From assembly GCA_050084515.1 (NCBI GenBank), contig CM114274.1:24924001-24988000 (forward strand): DNA of 64,000 nt, written 5' to 3'. Position numbers and translations under genes: made by a program. The stretch is from Blasia pusilla (lineage: Eukaryota; Marchantiophyta; Marchantiopsida; Blasiales). The first letter of the stretch is position 1. Every line of letters starts with the position of its first letter. Of the stretch, positions 1 to 12,300 are shown piece after piece. The notes beneath the pieces were generated by a model that searched no databases, was not told where the DNA came from, and saw only the letters and a list, made by a program, of their open reading frames with translations.

Positions 1-17
1 TCGCGGCGTGAGTTCCT

Positions 18-2949
18 TTGAGTTATGATGTTTCGCTTGGCGCGTATTTGGTGTTGTTTGGTTATGAGGGTTGCGACATTCAGAGTAGGACGTTGGACCT
101 TTTGGAGGCTGGATTAGTGGAGTTGTCGCATGGAGAGTATGCATCAGCCACTGTTATGCTTGCTCAAAAGGATATGCATGGCAACTACACGGATAGGCGG
201 ATGTGTGGAGATTACCGTCCTATCAATCGGCAAACCAAGGCCAATAGGTATGCCATGCATACACCTGAGGAGATCTTTGATGTGGTGGGACAGGCAAAGA
301 TTTTCAAGACTTTGGATCTTTGGGCAGGATACCATCAATTGCCGATTCGGGAGAGTGACAAGGCCAAGACAGCACTTTTGGGTGTCAAATCTCATGGCAA
401 GGATTGTTTGTACCACTGGAAATTCTTACCCTTTGGGTTGAAGAATGCACATGCCGAGTTTCAGAGGGTGATGGACAGGATCCTAGCAGGGTTGGATTTT
501 GTTCGGTGTTACATTGATGATATCTTGGTGTTCAGTAACACGGTGGAGGAGCATCAGATATATTTGCAGATGGTGTTTGAGCGGTTGAAAGCTCGTGGTC
601 TACGTTTGCATCCAGGAAAGTGTAAGTTTTTCCATGAGGATGTTGAGTACTTGGGTCATGTGATCTATCCAAGTGGTTTGGGAGTTCAGCAAGCAAAGGT
701 GGAGGCTATTGCACTTATTCTGCGTCCGGTAGATGTGAGTAGAGTTCGGGCATTCATGGGATTGGCGAACTACTATCGGAGGTATGTGAAGGGATTTAGT
801 GCTATGGCAAAGCCTTTGAACCAATTGTTGAAATCAGATCAAGAGTGGCACTGGGGAGATGATCAGGAGAGAGCTTTTGTGGAGCTTAAGGCCCAGTTGG
901 TGGCGGCGCCTATCTTGAGGAGACCTATCAGAGGGCGCCCATTTCACTTACACACTGATTGGAGTAGGTTGGGACTTGGAGCGGTGTTGACACAACATGA
1001 TGATGAGCACATGGAGTTTGTGGTGGCCTATGCAAGTCGTTCGAATAATGCAACGGAGTTGCGCTATAGTTCATATGAGGGAGAGTTCTTGGCAGTAGTG
1101 TGGGCTGTGGCACACTTTAGGTGTTACTTGTTTGGCACACAATTTACCCTTGTTACTGATCACTAGCCGCTCAAGTGGTTGATGGAGTCTGACAAGCTTA
1201 CAAGGAAGCTTGCAGGATGGGCTCTTATCTTACAGGAGTATGACTTCCAGGTGGTACATAGACCTGGAGTTGCCAACCTTGATGTTGATGGGTTGAGTAG
1301 GAACCCATGTACTAGCCAAGAGGATACAACTGGGGCTAGATGGCATGGCGAGGTTGATGAGGAGATGGTGCCAGGTTGGCATGCATCCGCCTTTTTATGT
1401 TGGTTAGGGATGGACTCTATTATGGAGGACCACATGATATCTTACTCTAGTCAGAGGGTAGATGGCCCGCCTTCAGATCCTAAGGTTGGAGATGGTGGTA
1501 CGGATCAGCGTGATATTCATGATGATGCGTTGGTGTTGGAGTTCTTACGGACCAGTAGGGTGCCAGGCATTGTGAGTGCCAAGGAGCAAGACCGTGTTCT
1601 TCAACATGCTAAGAGGTATCGATTGGAGGGAACACATATTCTCCGCGTGTGGGAGGATGGTAGAGTACGAGTAATGCCACATTTGGCTCAAAGAGAGCGC
1701 ATTGTGCGACATGCCCATGAGGAGTTGGGACATTTTGGGGTAAAGCGTACGTATAGCTTACTCCTTGGTCAGTATTGGTGGCGTGGCATGCATACTCAGG
1801 TGCAACAGTTGGTGTCACGTTGTATGGTTTGTGACCGGGTGAGGACATCATTCAATGCCCCTACACCACAATTACACCCCTTGCCTATTATGGGGTTGGG
1901 ATACCGTTGGAGTGTGGACTTTGCGGGACCGTTAGCATTGACTGTACGACATCATCAATATGTGTTGGTGATGGTGGAGCACTTCTCCAAGTGGATTGAG
2001 TTGGTGGCATTACCGGACAATGCAAGTGAGGGAACGGCGTATGCGTTTCTTGATAGAGTGCTAAGTCATTTTGGTGCACTAGCTCAAGTCTTGTCGACCG
2101 ACAGTGCTGAGTTTTGGTGAGTTTCAGGTCTTGTGTGACAAGGCGTTGATTGATCATAGGAACATGTCTCAAGATCATCTAGAGGCGGATGGTTTGGCTG
2201 AGCGTGTGGTTCAGACGATGAAGAGGGCATTGCGCAAGTATGGCCTACAGAAGGGGCATCTTTGAGAGAGGGATGTTCAGTTGCCATGGTTAGCCATGGG
2301 GTATAGGTTCAGTCGCCAAGCATCCTTGGCTTCCTTCTCACCTTATTTTCTGTTATATGGCCGAGATCCAGACTTGCCAACAAAGAATTGGTCGGGAGTC
2401 TAGTGAGGTGGTGAACCTTGATGACCCAGAGATGTGGATGAGGGTGTGTTCTCGGGTGAGCTCTTTCGGAGAGTTATGCCAATAACCTTTGAGAATCTTG
2501 CCATTGCTCAACACAGGGATACGTTGCGGTATGCAACCATTCGGGGTGAAGGTTATCGACCATCGATTCGTAGGTTCCATGTGGGGGACTATGTCTATTT
2601 GCAGCAGATTGCACCGACAACGTTGGATGTGACGGCAGGCCGCACTATTTTACGAGTGCGCGAGGTGTTAGCTTTTGGAGTTCTCATGTTGGAGGGTCGT
2701 GATGGAGTTGTTTGGAAGGACCATGTGCGTAATTGTGCGCCATGTCATCTTCCAAATGTGGATGGTACTGTTGACCCAAGCTTAGCCGGGATACGTGCTA
2801 GCTTGAGGTGCATGTTATGTGGGTCTGCTGGTAACGCAGCCCGTATGTTGGTGTGTGATCGGTGTTTTGGGGGTTGGCACATAATGTGTTTGACTCCACG
2901 TATGGATGTTGTTCCTACTGGAAGGTGGGTTTGTCCTCGATGTACTTAG
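18..2949 (+). pseudogene. gypsy pol: reverse transcriptase, RNase H, integrase, PHD tail (broken)
   Basis: Retroelement polyprotein that would copy element RNA to DNA and integrate it. The RT active site YIDD is at about 510-521, followed by the thumb and an RNase H domain (TDWS-type first aspartate near 955). The frame is cut by TAG at 1164-1166, where the minus-strand copy has a Gln codon, and resumes in the same frame at 1167. The integrase HHCC zinc-binding region lies near 1700-1840 and the core aspartates near 1915 and 2098. A frameshift around 2118 moves the frame to 2119 onward, a TGA stands at 2263-2265, and another shift lies between about 2385 and 2434. The last open stretch, 2434-2949, holds the integrase C-terminal part and the PHD finger. 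The amino end is cut by the window edge. At least two shifts and two stops make this non-functional. Confidence 0.92.
2803..2949 (+). other. PHD-type zinc finger at integrase C-terminus (copy 1)
   Basis: The last ~48 codons of the integrase frame form a C4HC3 zinc-binding pattern: C-x2-C-x11-C-x2-C-x4-H-x2-C-x14-C-x2-C, ending one residue before the TAG. It includes the CDRC and W-H steps and a tryptophan two residues before the last cysteine pair (GRWVCPRC), as expected of a PHD finger. PHD fingers usually bind histone H3 tails, so the natural inference is chromatin targeting of the integration complex, as chromodomains do in chromoviruses. The minus-strand copy has the same finger with identical spacing (34599-34811), so it belongs to the family and is not a chance fusion. 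Confidence 0.88.
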
Positions 2950-3124
2950 GAGAGGTAGATGACTTGATCTTTGCATGATATGGATTACATATGTGCGACT
3001 AACGATGGGGCAACCTAGCACCCGGCTTTCTGATTCGGGCATCCAAGAAGGTGTATAGCATGTAGTAGATGTATAGGGCTACCTAGGAGTTAGAGGGACC
3101 TAACCGCCAGTTAGGGGGGCGAGT

Positions 3125-3704
3125 TGTGGTATTCTTGTGTTTGTGGATGCTCTCGTCTATGTTATGTATGTATGTGAGTATGGTATGTCAGCGATGTATG
3201 TTGTATGACGATGTGGATTCGCACGAAAGCTGTCATGACCATACGGATTATGTCGTAGAGTATAGTGTGCTGGTAGAGTCCATTCCTTATGTAGGACCGT
3301 AGTGGCTTGGTAGAGATGCGGTTTCATACATAGGGTTGGGGGTTACTCAGTTGGGGGTGACTTTCCCAGTAGGGCTCGCTCTTAGGTTGGAGGATATAAG
3401 GTGGAGTGCACTCAAAGAACAATTAGTTCTTTGATTTGAGCCTGTTGCGTTGGGAGTTAGCCTTGGTAGTGAGTAGAGCTCTTGGCTATGGTGTTTCCTG
3501 CAAGCTTCGACCTAGATTCTCCCATCGTGGAGTGGGTTTGGCTCGATTGTATGTGATTGTATACGTGTTTAATGATAGTAGGTCTTTCAAGGATTTCAGT
3601 TGTGGTACACTTGTGCTTGTGGATGCTCTCGTCTATGTTATGTATGTATGTGAGTATGGTATGTCAGCGATGTATGTTGTATGACGATTTGGATTCGTAC
3701 GACA
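3125..3704 (+). repeat. terminal repeats of gypsy copy 1 (unit - spacer - unit)
   Basis: A ~103-bp unit starting TGTGG and ending near ACGA occurs at 3125-3226 and again 476 bp later at 3601-3702, with five mismatches and no gap. The first unit directly follows the G-rich tract after the PHD stop. Between the units is a ~374-bp spacer with a TATA-like stretch (about 3393-3398) and a 9-bp-arm hairpin (3412-3434). The simplest reading is a ~476-bp 3' LTR (first unit plus spacer) followed by the truncated start of another LTR. The same unit-spacer-unit layout recurs in the minus-strand copy at 33.9-34.4 kb. Confidence 0.7.
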
Positions 3705-4040
3705 AATACCATCTTAACTCTCTAGCTGACGGAACCACTAAAGAGTTGCTCAAAGATAGAATGTCCCTCGAGGCCTCTCCTCTTCCTTATATACGCATAG
3801 ATAGATTCAATGAAGACAAATTAACTTTACCTATCCTTATCCCACGTGTCTTACTCTATTAACATGAGAGAATCTCCTTTATACTCTAATGTCTCAAGCC
3901 CATCTTCCTCAACCTCATTTTTATCTTTTTTTTCACCAACCTATGGCCCCACTCTCATATTTATCTTATGTATCTTGTCTTTTATCTTTTTGGTTGATTC
4001 TTTCCCACTTATGCGCTTCATGTCATAGATTCTTACTTAA
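3705..4040. other. AT-rich spacer, no gene recognised
   Basis: Between the LTR unit and the helicase remains. A short open stretch (about 3686-3861, plus) may be an upstream piece of the same decayed element as the helicase, but I recognise no domain in it. Confidence 0.4.
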
Positions 4041-5140
4041 CTATGACTTACAAAGGATGGTTACATTCATGCACAAGATATGGACTCAAGCAACAATGAA
4101 CCCGTTACTAATAGCAACTACATGCATTGTTGCTATTAGACTTCACACTCAGGCCACCATTGTTCATTATGCCTTTGCTATACCAATAAAAGGTGATCTC
4201 CCAACAATGAACCTTAAATTTGATACTTATTTAAGGTTCAAGTCTACTCAGGTGATTGTTTTAGACGAGTGTTCAATCGTGACACCAAAGATCCTACAAA
4301 TAGTTGCAATGCAATTGAATGAGATTTGTAATAATGATCATATGAATCCATTTGGTAACAAGCTTGTTCTTTTAGTTGGTGACATGTGTCAGTTATCTCC
4401 AATCTGTAACCATAAAGCCAACCCTTACTGTAAAATCTGCCACTTGATACTCTCGATCAACATTCTTCCACAATATCATGACCTTTGAATTATCAACTCC
4501 AGTTAGATATTCGCATGACCCAAATTACCTCCAATTTTTAACTTCCATTGGAATCAAACCACCTACACAATGCGAGCTTAATAACTATTTGTCTAGGTAT
4601 TTTGTTTTAGAGAACGAGGCTATTGATTTCATTCACCATGACACAACAATTACATGTACACACTATGAAGATGTGTCAGTGTTCAATGTACTTGCTTTAC
4701 GACGACTGTTTGGGGATACATCTATTGTGAAAGTGCTTGGTTAGAAGACACCACATTCCACCAGTTACCTTATGTTGCCTTCCAGTCTATTCTTATGCTT
4801 ACTTCAAATATCAATATGAGGGTGCAAGCTGCCAATGGCTCCTTGGCAAAGGTGATAGACTTAATTTATAATGGCGAGGACTTGGTAGGTATTATGGTCA
4901 CCATATTATCAAGCAACACAAATTTACTCACGAGTAGATCAAATTGTGCAACTCTGAGGTATGCATCCTAATAGAAGTGTGTTAAAAGGATATTCCCACT
5001 ATGTCTCGGATACGCAATGACGTGTCACAAGAGTATGGGTTCAACAATACATGGTCCTTGTCTTTTGGTAATCAAGTATGTATTTGCTATAGGCCTTGAT
5101 TATGTCATGCTATTTTGAGTAAAGGCTAGAAACCAGCTAA
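4040..5140 (+). pseudogene. PIF1-family DNA helicase remnant
   Basis: Broken open frames on the plus strand carry consecutive PIF1/Helitron-type helicase motifs. They include an Ia-like segment (about 4090-4180, ending HYAFAIPI), Walker B (VLDECS, near 4257-4275), motif III (LVGDMCQLSP, near 4374-4400), a motif IV-like RYSHDP stretch (4500-4530), a segment with an in-frame CTHYED block (about 4655), the VMLTSNINMR-like block (about 4795-4815), and a terminal block like LGYAMTCHKS near 5005-5030. The pieces lie in more than one frame and the Walker A segment is not seen intact. It could come from a Helitron, whose RepHel contains such a helicase, or from a PIF1-like gene captured by another transposon. 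I see no Rep domain. Confidence 0.8.
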
Positions 5141-8100
5141 GGATTTTTGGAGAGCTATATCCTGCAGATTTCCAAGTATTTCGACAAGATAATCAGCATT
5201 TGCATGATTAAATTTCTTTCTTGTCATTCTAAGAAGTATGGCATCCCAAGGTAGCTCCACACGTGGACGTGTTGCAAGGTCAGCGAGCCAGTCTCATCTT
5301 GCTGTTCAAGTTCCTCAGCAAGCCAATCTTCATTAAGAAGTTCCAGCTTTATCTGATTTTGCTCCAGATATCGGCCCCATGCAACTCACCACCCATTCTA
5401 ACCTCGACCAGAGGTTTTTTACTTTACAAAATCAATTCGTCTATAGTGTCTTACTTCTTATGGAGGACTTGCTAACACTCATTTCTCACGTTCTAGTGAA
5501 TTATCTCGATTTCGTCAGCATGATTTTAAAGGAAATTAACACTCAACAAGAGGATGTGAAACCATGCTATACATCGCCTATCGAGAATCAAATGAAGTAC
5601 TTAGACAACCTAGGAGTCATGCCATCATTTTTGGAACATGGTGTTATTGGTAAAAAAATAGAAAGTTTCATTTCACATGGCTAAATTTGGGACTCTAAGT
5701 TTAAGAGAATTCATAAGGACGGCCATGCGTCAAGCATCACATAATTTCCCCAATTTCTTTACCAAATATGGTATTTTTTCTTGCTTTTATTTATTTATTT
5801 CCAATTAAATATTTTGCTATTTTAACTCTATCCACTTTATATGTAGGAATCTAGAAGGAATCTCTAAGATTCTAGAATTTTGACTTCAAAGAGTCATATA
5901 TAACAAGGAAGCATCCTACACGGTTGTTCAATGTCATTAGTGGTGGCATCCGTTTAGACCAACTCAAAACATTTAGACATGTGATGCGTCTGCCACTCAC
6001 TATGTTGCTAGATCTGTCCTCTGTAAAAGAAACTTAGTTAATTGATCGCATGAAAACTGCATATGATGATGGCAAACTCCCAAAATTTCCCCCCTCCCTA
6101 TTGACCTTGATAATCCTCTGCATATGCAGTTATTCCTTGACTTTGAGCATTTCATCCTTTTTTCCTCTACATCTGTTGCTATTCCATCCCAACCCTCATC
6201 CTCAACTTTGCCACATGCCACCCCAATGTCCGGGACCAATCCATCTTTACCTAACCCAGAAAATATCACTTATGATCCAGACCTTCTTGTTACATCACCT
6301 AACAAGCGCACATGTGCCTGCAGTACAACACCAACATTTGGTATGAGATAAGGCTATTCCCTAGTTTCTTTTTCCATTTTTACTCACTTTCCTTCAATAC
6401 ATTGTACTCATACTATTTGCTGTATTTTTGCACGTCATGAATGCAATGATAAACAATACTCTCCATCACTATACATTTTCAATTCATATTGTTGATTTTT
6501 GGATGCGTTGGATTTCTCCTACTTAGAAACATATTGGTGCTACCTTGCACATAATCTTTATCTATGCTTTTGCATACATTTTGTAATTGTTCGTAGTTGT
6601 CTTCTACTATATATCTAATATAAAAGTACAAATGTTCACAACATTATGTTTGTTGGATTTTTCAATACCTTTCGTACCAACCGTGAATTTTCATTCATTT
6701 CTACTATGAACTTTTCTAGCATGTATATTTTTGTCTATTTATGTTCTAACAGTACTTCCATTTTACAATCCTGTGATATCTTTACTGCATTACTCTCTTT
6801 TCATTTGTGATAGAGTGCAGTACTATATTTCTAAGTTCTATTTTTCTTTCTTGAGTGTCTTCTTATTAGATTTTGCACCAGTAATCAATTATGATACTCA
6901 AATATCTGTTTGCTTCTAATTCCCAGAGATGAGGTATGCGAGTACAACAACCAATTCGTCGTGGACCCCTGCATCAAGCTGCGTCTTCATCACATGTTGC
7001 TTGACAAGCTAACAATATTAAAGTCAAGGATAGAGACATCAACATTCAATACCATCAAGGGATTAGTAGTGATGAAATATCACTTATGATCTAGACCTTC
7101 TTGTTACATCACCTAACAAGCGCAAATGTGCCTGAAGTAGAACACCAACACCTATTCCCTTGTTTCTTTTTCCATTTTTGCTTACTTTGCTTCAATACAT
7201 TGTACTAAAACAATCAAAAGATTATTAGTGATGAAACGAGAGTGTATTTATCTGATGATGATTGTACAGATTCAATCCGTGCAACAAAGTACAACAACCT
7301 TCACTTGTCTACATAGATTAGCGAACTCAACGAAGCACTCTTGTCTTGACTTCATCAAAACCAGAAGGTCTTCGCTGAAATTCAAGGTCTCAAAACTCAG
7401 TTGGAGGAAATAAAAAATCAAGTTTCTGATTTTGGAAGGCTTCTTGGTCCTCATATAGAAGATAGTCCACAACTTAGACTTCAACTTAGTATAATTCAGT
7501 CCATGTTGAGAGACTACAGAGGATAGTTCATACCGTCTATACTATGCTTCAGATTATGTAATGTTCAAATTTTCAACTGGACTTCTCTCACATGCCATGA
7601 CCACTTCAAATCATGGTTTTTGGAACATACTAGTTCAACTCAACTTTTCTCCATATCAATTTCGGCAGTTTCTACTTCACCCACACTGCCACCTGTATGC
7701 TATTTGCACTTGAGATCAGAGTTTTTTTGGAACTACTTTAGCACTCTTCTCCATATCAATTTGAGTGCTTTGCCACTTCACTCAAATCATACCTTTTAAT
7801 AAATATTTTGAATTCAATTCATAATGTCCCCTTTCGCTTGTCATTTATTGCATGTCATACCGTCTCATTGGAATACTCTGCTAGTCGTTTGATTTCTTTC
7901 GAAGCATGATTTCAACACATTGTTTTCACAATTCTCAAGGGCACCGAACAAAGATCCTACCAAATAATTAATTAACTTTTGAATCCACTACTTCAAATGG
8001 ATTCCTTAATGTTTTCATATTCAAAGCCATCATAAAAATTATTACATTATACTCATTGCATCCACAAATGCTCATCAATAAGTTATTCTTTCGCATCACA

Positions 8101-8280
8101 CAAATTCGTTTGTAGCCAAATTTATACAACACCTACATAAAGTTACATAATCTGTTTCACATACACTACTTTAAGTTCATGCGCTTATAATTTAACTAAC
8201 ACTTACTTTTTAACTATTTTAGTAGTACTAACTGCATAGGCCGCATACTTGTTCTAATAGCGAGTCCCTTTGAATAATTT
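5141..8280. other. AT-rich decayed transposon-like DNA, no intact gene
   Basis: About 3 kb of low-GC sequence. Short open stretches (for example 5379-5684) resemble no family I know. It may be the rest of the element that carried the PIF1-like helicase. It contains a direct duplication of about 130 bp (listed separately). Confidence 0.5.
6262..7207 (+). repeat. direct repeat pair, ~130 bp
   Basis: The block beginning AATATCACTTATGATC at about 6262 recurs at about 7075 with the same order of words (CTTCTTGTTACATCACC, TTTCTTTTTCCATTTTT, TTCAATACATTGTACT) and small internal deletions. The separation is about 812 bp. It looks like a local segmental duplication, or terminal repeats of a small non-autonomous element. 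Confidence 0.75.
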
Positions 8281-8423
8281 CCATGGGTCCTAGCTCGGCT
8301 ATCTTTGAGGACGTCTCACCCGACAATTCTCTTTCGTACGTGAGGTTTTATATTTTGGTTTATGTTCCGGAGTTGCCAACATCCAAGAATCGTCCTTGAG
8401 CGTTCGCGCCGAGGTTTTTACGC

Positions 8424-8461
8424 AACCAAATGACCAAGGACTAGTCCTCGGTCATTTGGTT
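8424..8461. repeat. 38-nt near-perfect palindrome
   Basis: AACCAAATGACC pairs with GGTCATTTGGTT, and the inner AGGACT pairs with AGTCCT, with a single A-C mismatch and no loop. It lies about 0.9 kb upstream of the asparaginyl-tRNA synthetase start. No promoter role can be shown from sequence alone. Confidence 0.85.
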
Positions 8462-8789
8462 CTTGCAATCTCAAGTAATCTTAACTACTCATCGTCGACA
8501 CTCACAAACTTGTTCATGGGTACCATATGCACAAAGATACTTCCCCACACCATAACAAAATTTGCAGATGTATGTTGAGGACTCTCGTACAATAACTACC
8601 GGGATATTGCTCGTGCTATGCGCCGATGAAAGGGCACATCACCAATTAAACCACATGTTATGCCTTATCTTGTTTAGTCGCATGTTAAATCCTACACGTA
8701 TCTTATCAGCAGCACGAGGAGGCGGCAAGAATGTAAACGTGTCAAGGAGGTCTTAGGGCTTCTCAAACAAACCCCATCCAATTTTAATA

Positions 8790-9316
8790 ATTTTGATTAG
8801 GATTAACACCGAAATGCAAAATTTGGTTCCACAAGAAACGGGGGGATATGAACGGCAGGCAGGCCGGGCGGCAGTTCCCGAGGGGGGGGGTCCCGGGCGG
8901 CCTGGCGGTCTCGGTCCGGTCGTGAGTTGCGTAGCTACTACGGTCGGCAGTCAAACACAGTCGGTCGTGCGGGTTCGCGCATGCAGTCCGAGCCTGCAGC
9001 GCCTAGAGCGGGCGGCAGGCCCAATACGAAGCCAAGAAGCGACCTCCTGCGGCGAGCGTCCGCGCGGTGGGGCCAGTAGGAGCGGGCGGGAGGTGCCTTA
9101 AACCCTAGGCTAGGTCAGGTGACGGACGTCGTCTGCTTGAGATGACTGGCAGCTCATGGGACAGAGTTGTTTGTTTGTGAGGGAGTGAGTGTATACGAAG
9201 GCTGAACGCGAGTTCCTGAGCGATTTGAGAATTGACCCCCTGAGAATCGACGGTTTCGATCGCTCATTGCGTTCGCGGATCGAGTGCGAGGTCGCGGAGG
9301 GATCCGCGAGGACGGT
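8790..9316 (+). promoter_or_regulatory. GC-rich upstream region of the AsnRS gene
   Basis: After several kb of AT-rich DNA the composition turns sharply GC- and CpG-rich from about 8850, including a run of nine G around 8881-8890, and stays so into exon 1. This is the likely promoter and 5' UTR of the gene starting at 9317. Open frames here have biased composition and no recognisable domain, so I do not call them genes. No TATA box is evident. Confidence 0.45.
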
Positions 9317-12300
9317 ATGGGCGATGCGGAGGTGGAGCCCGTGGTAGGGAAATTCGGCGGGCTGGAGGTGGAGCAGGCGGTGGCAGCGAGTGCAGCGCAG
9401 GTGGAGAAGTATTCACGGAGAGTTTTGGTGAAGTCGATCATCGGGAGGGAGGATGGTGGAGTGGGATGGTTGGGGCAACGCATTACAGTCGGTGGATGGG
9501 TGAAGACCGGCCGATCGTCGTCATCGGTGGTCTTTTTGGAGTTGAATGATGGCTCGGGCCCAGCTAACTTGCAGGTACTGCAATTCAACTCCTCGCATTC
9601 TGTGGTCTTTACGGGTTGCGAGCATCGTGATTTTCTGTCTGTACCCGATGGATTGTGAGGTTCTGGTAGGTCTGGATGTCCAATCAGTCCCCCCGGTTTC
9701 CTCATCTGCTACACGAGGGTGGGGACAAGCGATCAGCGACACTGAAATGTGATTTTCCTACAGGTGGTTGTCGATCCTGCTTTGCCAGGGGCAGACAAGG
9801 TTACTGCAACCGGAACGTGTATTGTTGTGGAGGGCATATTGAAGGAGCCCCCGACGGAAGAACTGAAACTGAAACAAAAGGTTGAATTGCACGTAGAGAG
9901 TTTCGCACACATTGGAACAGTTGATCCCAAGACCTATCCTATTGCGAAGACTAGGTTGAAACTCGAGACCTTGAGAGACTTCTTGCATCTACGGCCACGA
10001 ACGAACACCGTGCGTGTCTCACTCTTTGCCGCTCCTTCCACGTTGAATATTTTCGCGGGTGCTGTTCTGTATCTTTGTTCCCGAATTCGTGTTTGCCTCT
10101 GTTTCAGCGAGCCCAATTCTCGATGTTGACGGAGCTGCTCTACTAATACAGCACTCGCCGTTTCCAGATTTCTGCCCTTGCTCGTGTTCGCAATGCCCTC
10201 GCCTTCGGAACACATACTTTTTTCAACCAACAGCACTTCCTCTATGTGCATACCCCGATCATCACCACGAGCGACTGCGAAGGAGCTGGTGAGATGTTTC
10301 AAGTAACTACATTACTTAATGACGTCGAGAAGAGGAAGCAAGAGGCTGCCGCGGCCCCTACCGTGTTTCCGGGTGACGCTAAACCAGAAGTGCCACCCAA
10401 AGCACCAAAGCTGATTGCAGGCATTCCTCACAAGGATAACGGGAGCATTGACTACACTGCAGATTTTTTTGCTAGGCAAGCATTTTTGACGGTTTCCGGT
10501 CAGCTTCAAGTAGAAGGATATGCGTGCGCTCTTGGGAGCGTGTACACATTCGGACCAACCTTCCGTGCTGAAAATTCGCACACTACTCGACATCTGGCCG
10601 AGTTCTGGATGATCGAACCGGAAATTGCTTTCGCAGATATAGAGGTGAGCAGGATCCCAACACTGTCCGAAGACTGGGATTGTCTCCATGTCGTTGTGGG
10701 TGCTGAGGTTGCAGGTGACAGAGCATGCGTACTCGACATTCGTCGTGTTATTATTACGTTCTGTCTGGACTACCTCCGAGAATTATGTGGGCAAATATTT
10801 TGCGGTGGTTGGCATGCCAGTTGTTTACATACTTCTATTTCTCGGTATGTGCAGGATGACATGAACTGTGCTGAAGATTATATTAGGTTCTTATGCCAGT
10901 GGTTGCTTGATCACTGCCTGGATGATATGGTATTCTTGTCGAAGATGTATGACAAGACAGCAATTGATAGACTTCGCATGGTGGCCACCACACCTTTTAA
11001 ACGGATTACATATACAGAGGCTGTTGAAGTTCTACGAAAGGTACAAGCAGATTAACGGACAAGGGCTTCCTCTTATTGGTTCATGTCCTATAATTATGGT
11101 TCGGTCCCCTCAATGAGTACCTTTTTGGAGCATACTTGGTCATCTGCTGTTGCACTCTGATCCTTGCCTCCCACCAGCAGGAGTCTTCCCGTCTCGAAAA
11201 GGTCATGATGTCACATGATGTACTCATGCAACCAGGGGCGTTGCATTTTCTAACCTTGTCATCGTTCTGCGTTCTGTTGAGTCAGGTTAAGAAGAAGTTT
11301 GAGAAAAAAGTCGAATGGGGAATAGATCTGGCTTCAGAACATGAAAGGTATGTAATGGCCGAGGGGCGTGCTGTACACAACCATGAAATGCTTTGCATTT
11401 CCTCCCTATTTTAGTCTGGATTCCATAGTAGTCAGCTTGATGGACATGAAAGTTTCCCTTAAAATTGAAGTTTTTCTTTAGTCACTCTTATCAATTTTTG
11501 GTACAGTTTTGTGCTAAATGTGATTGATTTGCATCTAGAAGTTATGGTTCCAAGGGTCATAAAGGGAAACTGTGTATCAGGGTGTTCAATAGTGTCTGTT
11601 CTAAATGGTGCAGATACCTCACTGAGGAGATCTACAAATGCCCAGTGATTGTTTACAACTACCCCAAAGACATCAAGGCTTTTTACATGCGTCTCAATGA
11701 GGATAAGAAGACAGTTGCTGCCATGGACGTGCTAGTTCCCAAGGTTTGCTGGGACATAATTTCACTCCATACTTTTTGCATAGCGGATGTTTTGAAGGGT
11801 TCATTTGATTCCTCTCTTCAACAAACGTGCTACAGGGTTTGGACATTCACTAACCTCCTGTCTCTTCTCACAGGTTGGAGAGCTGGCTGGAGGGAGCCAA
11901 AGAGAAGAGCGCTATGATGTCCTCGTGCAAAGGTATATTGTATTTTCCTTGATCCAATCCTAGACGTAACTAATTGGGTCAGTTTTACGCTGTTGAAGTC
12001 TTGAGACAGCTACTTCGTGTGGAAGTTTGAGAAAGTAGGCAGATTTGACTGGGAAATGTATTGGATATTCTGACACTGTCAACAAGTTAGTTTGTAAAGG
12101 GAGGGATTTTGATGAGTGTTTGGAAGTGAGGATTCTTCTTTGTTTTTGTGCAGACTGGAAGAGATGAAGTTACCACAGGAGCCATATGAATGGTATCTGG
12201 ACCTTCGGCGATATGGAACTGTGAAGCATGCCGGATTTGGGTTAGGGTTTGAAAGGATGATTCTTTTTGCTACTGGAATTGAGAATATTAGGGATGTGAT

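Larger units (their letters stand above)
1..3704 (+). mobile_element. Ty3/gypsy LTR retrotransposon, 3' part, decayed (copy 1)
   Basis: The window opens inside the pol region of a Ty3/gypsy element. The visible order is reverse transcriptase, RNase H, integrase and a C-terminal PHD zinc finger, then a G-rich polypurine-like tract (about 3112-3121), then a terminal region in which a ~103-bp unit occurs twice (3125-3226 and 3601-3704). RT-RNase H before integrase is the Ty3/gypsy order. The gag, protease and any methyltransferase region would lie upstream of base 1 and cannot be seen. In-frame stops and frameshifts show it is not intact. It is a relative of the minus-strand copy at 34-43.7 kb, sharing domain order and the unusual PHD tail, but is clearly diverged from it. 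Confidence 0.93.

Noticed and set aside
8793-9101. 102-codon open frame rich in Gly, Arg and Pro
   Set aside because: Explained by the GC-rich upstream region of the AsnRS gene; no domain or splice signals.
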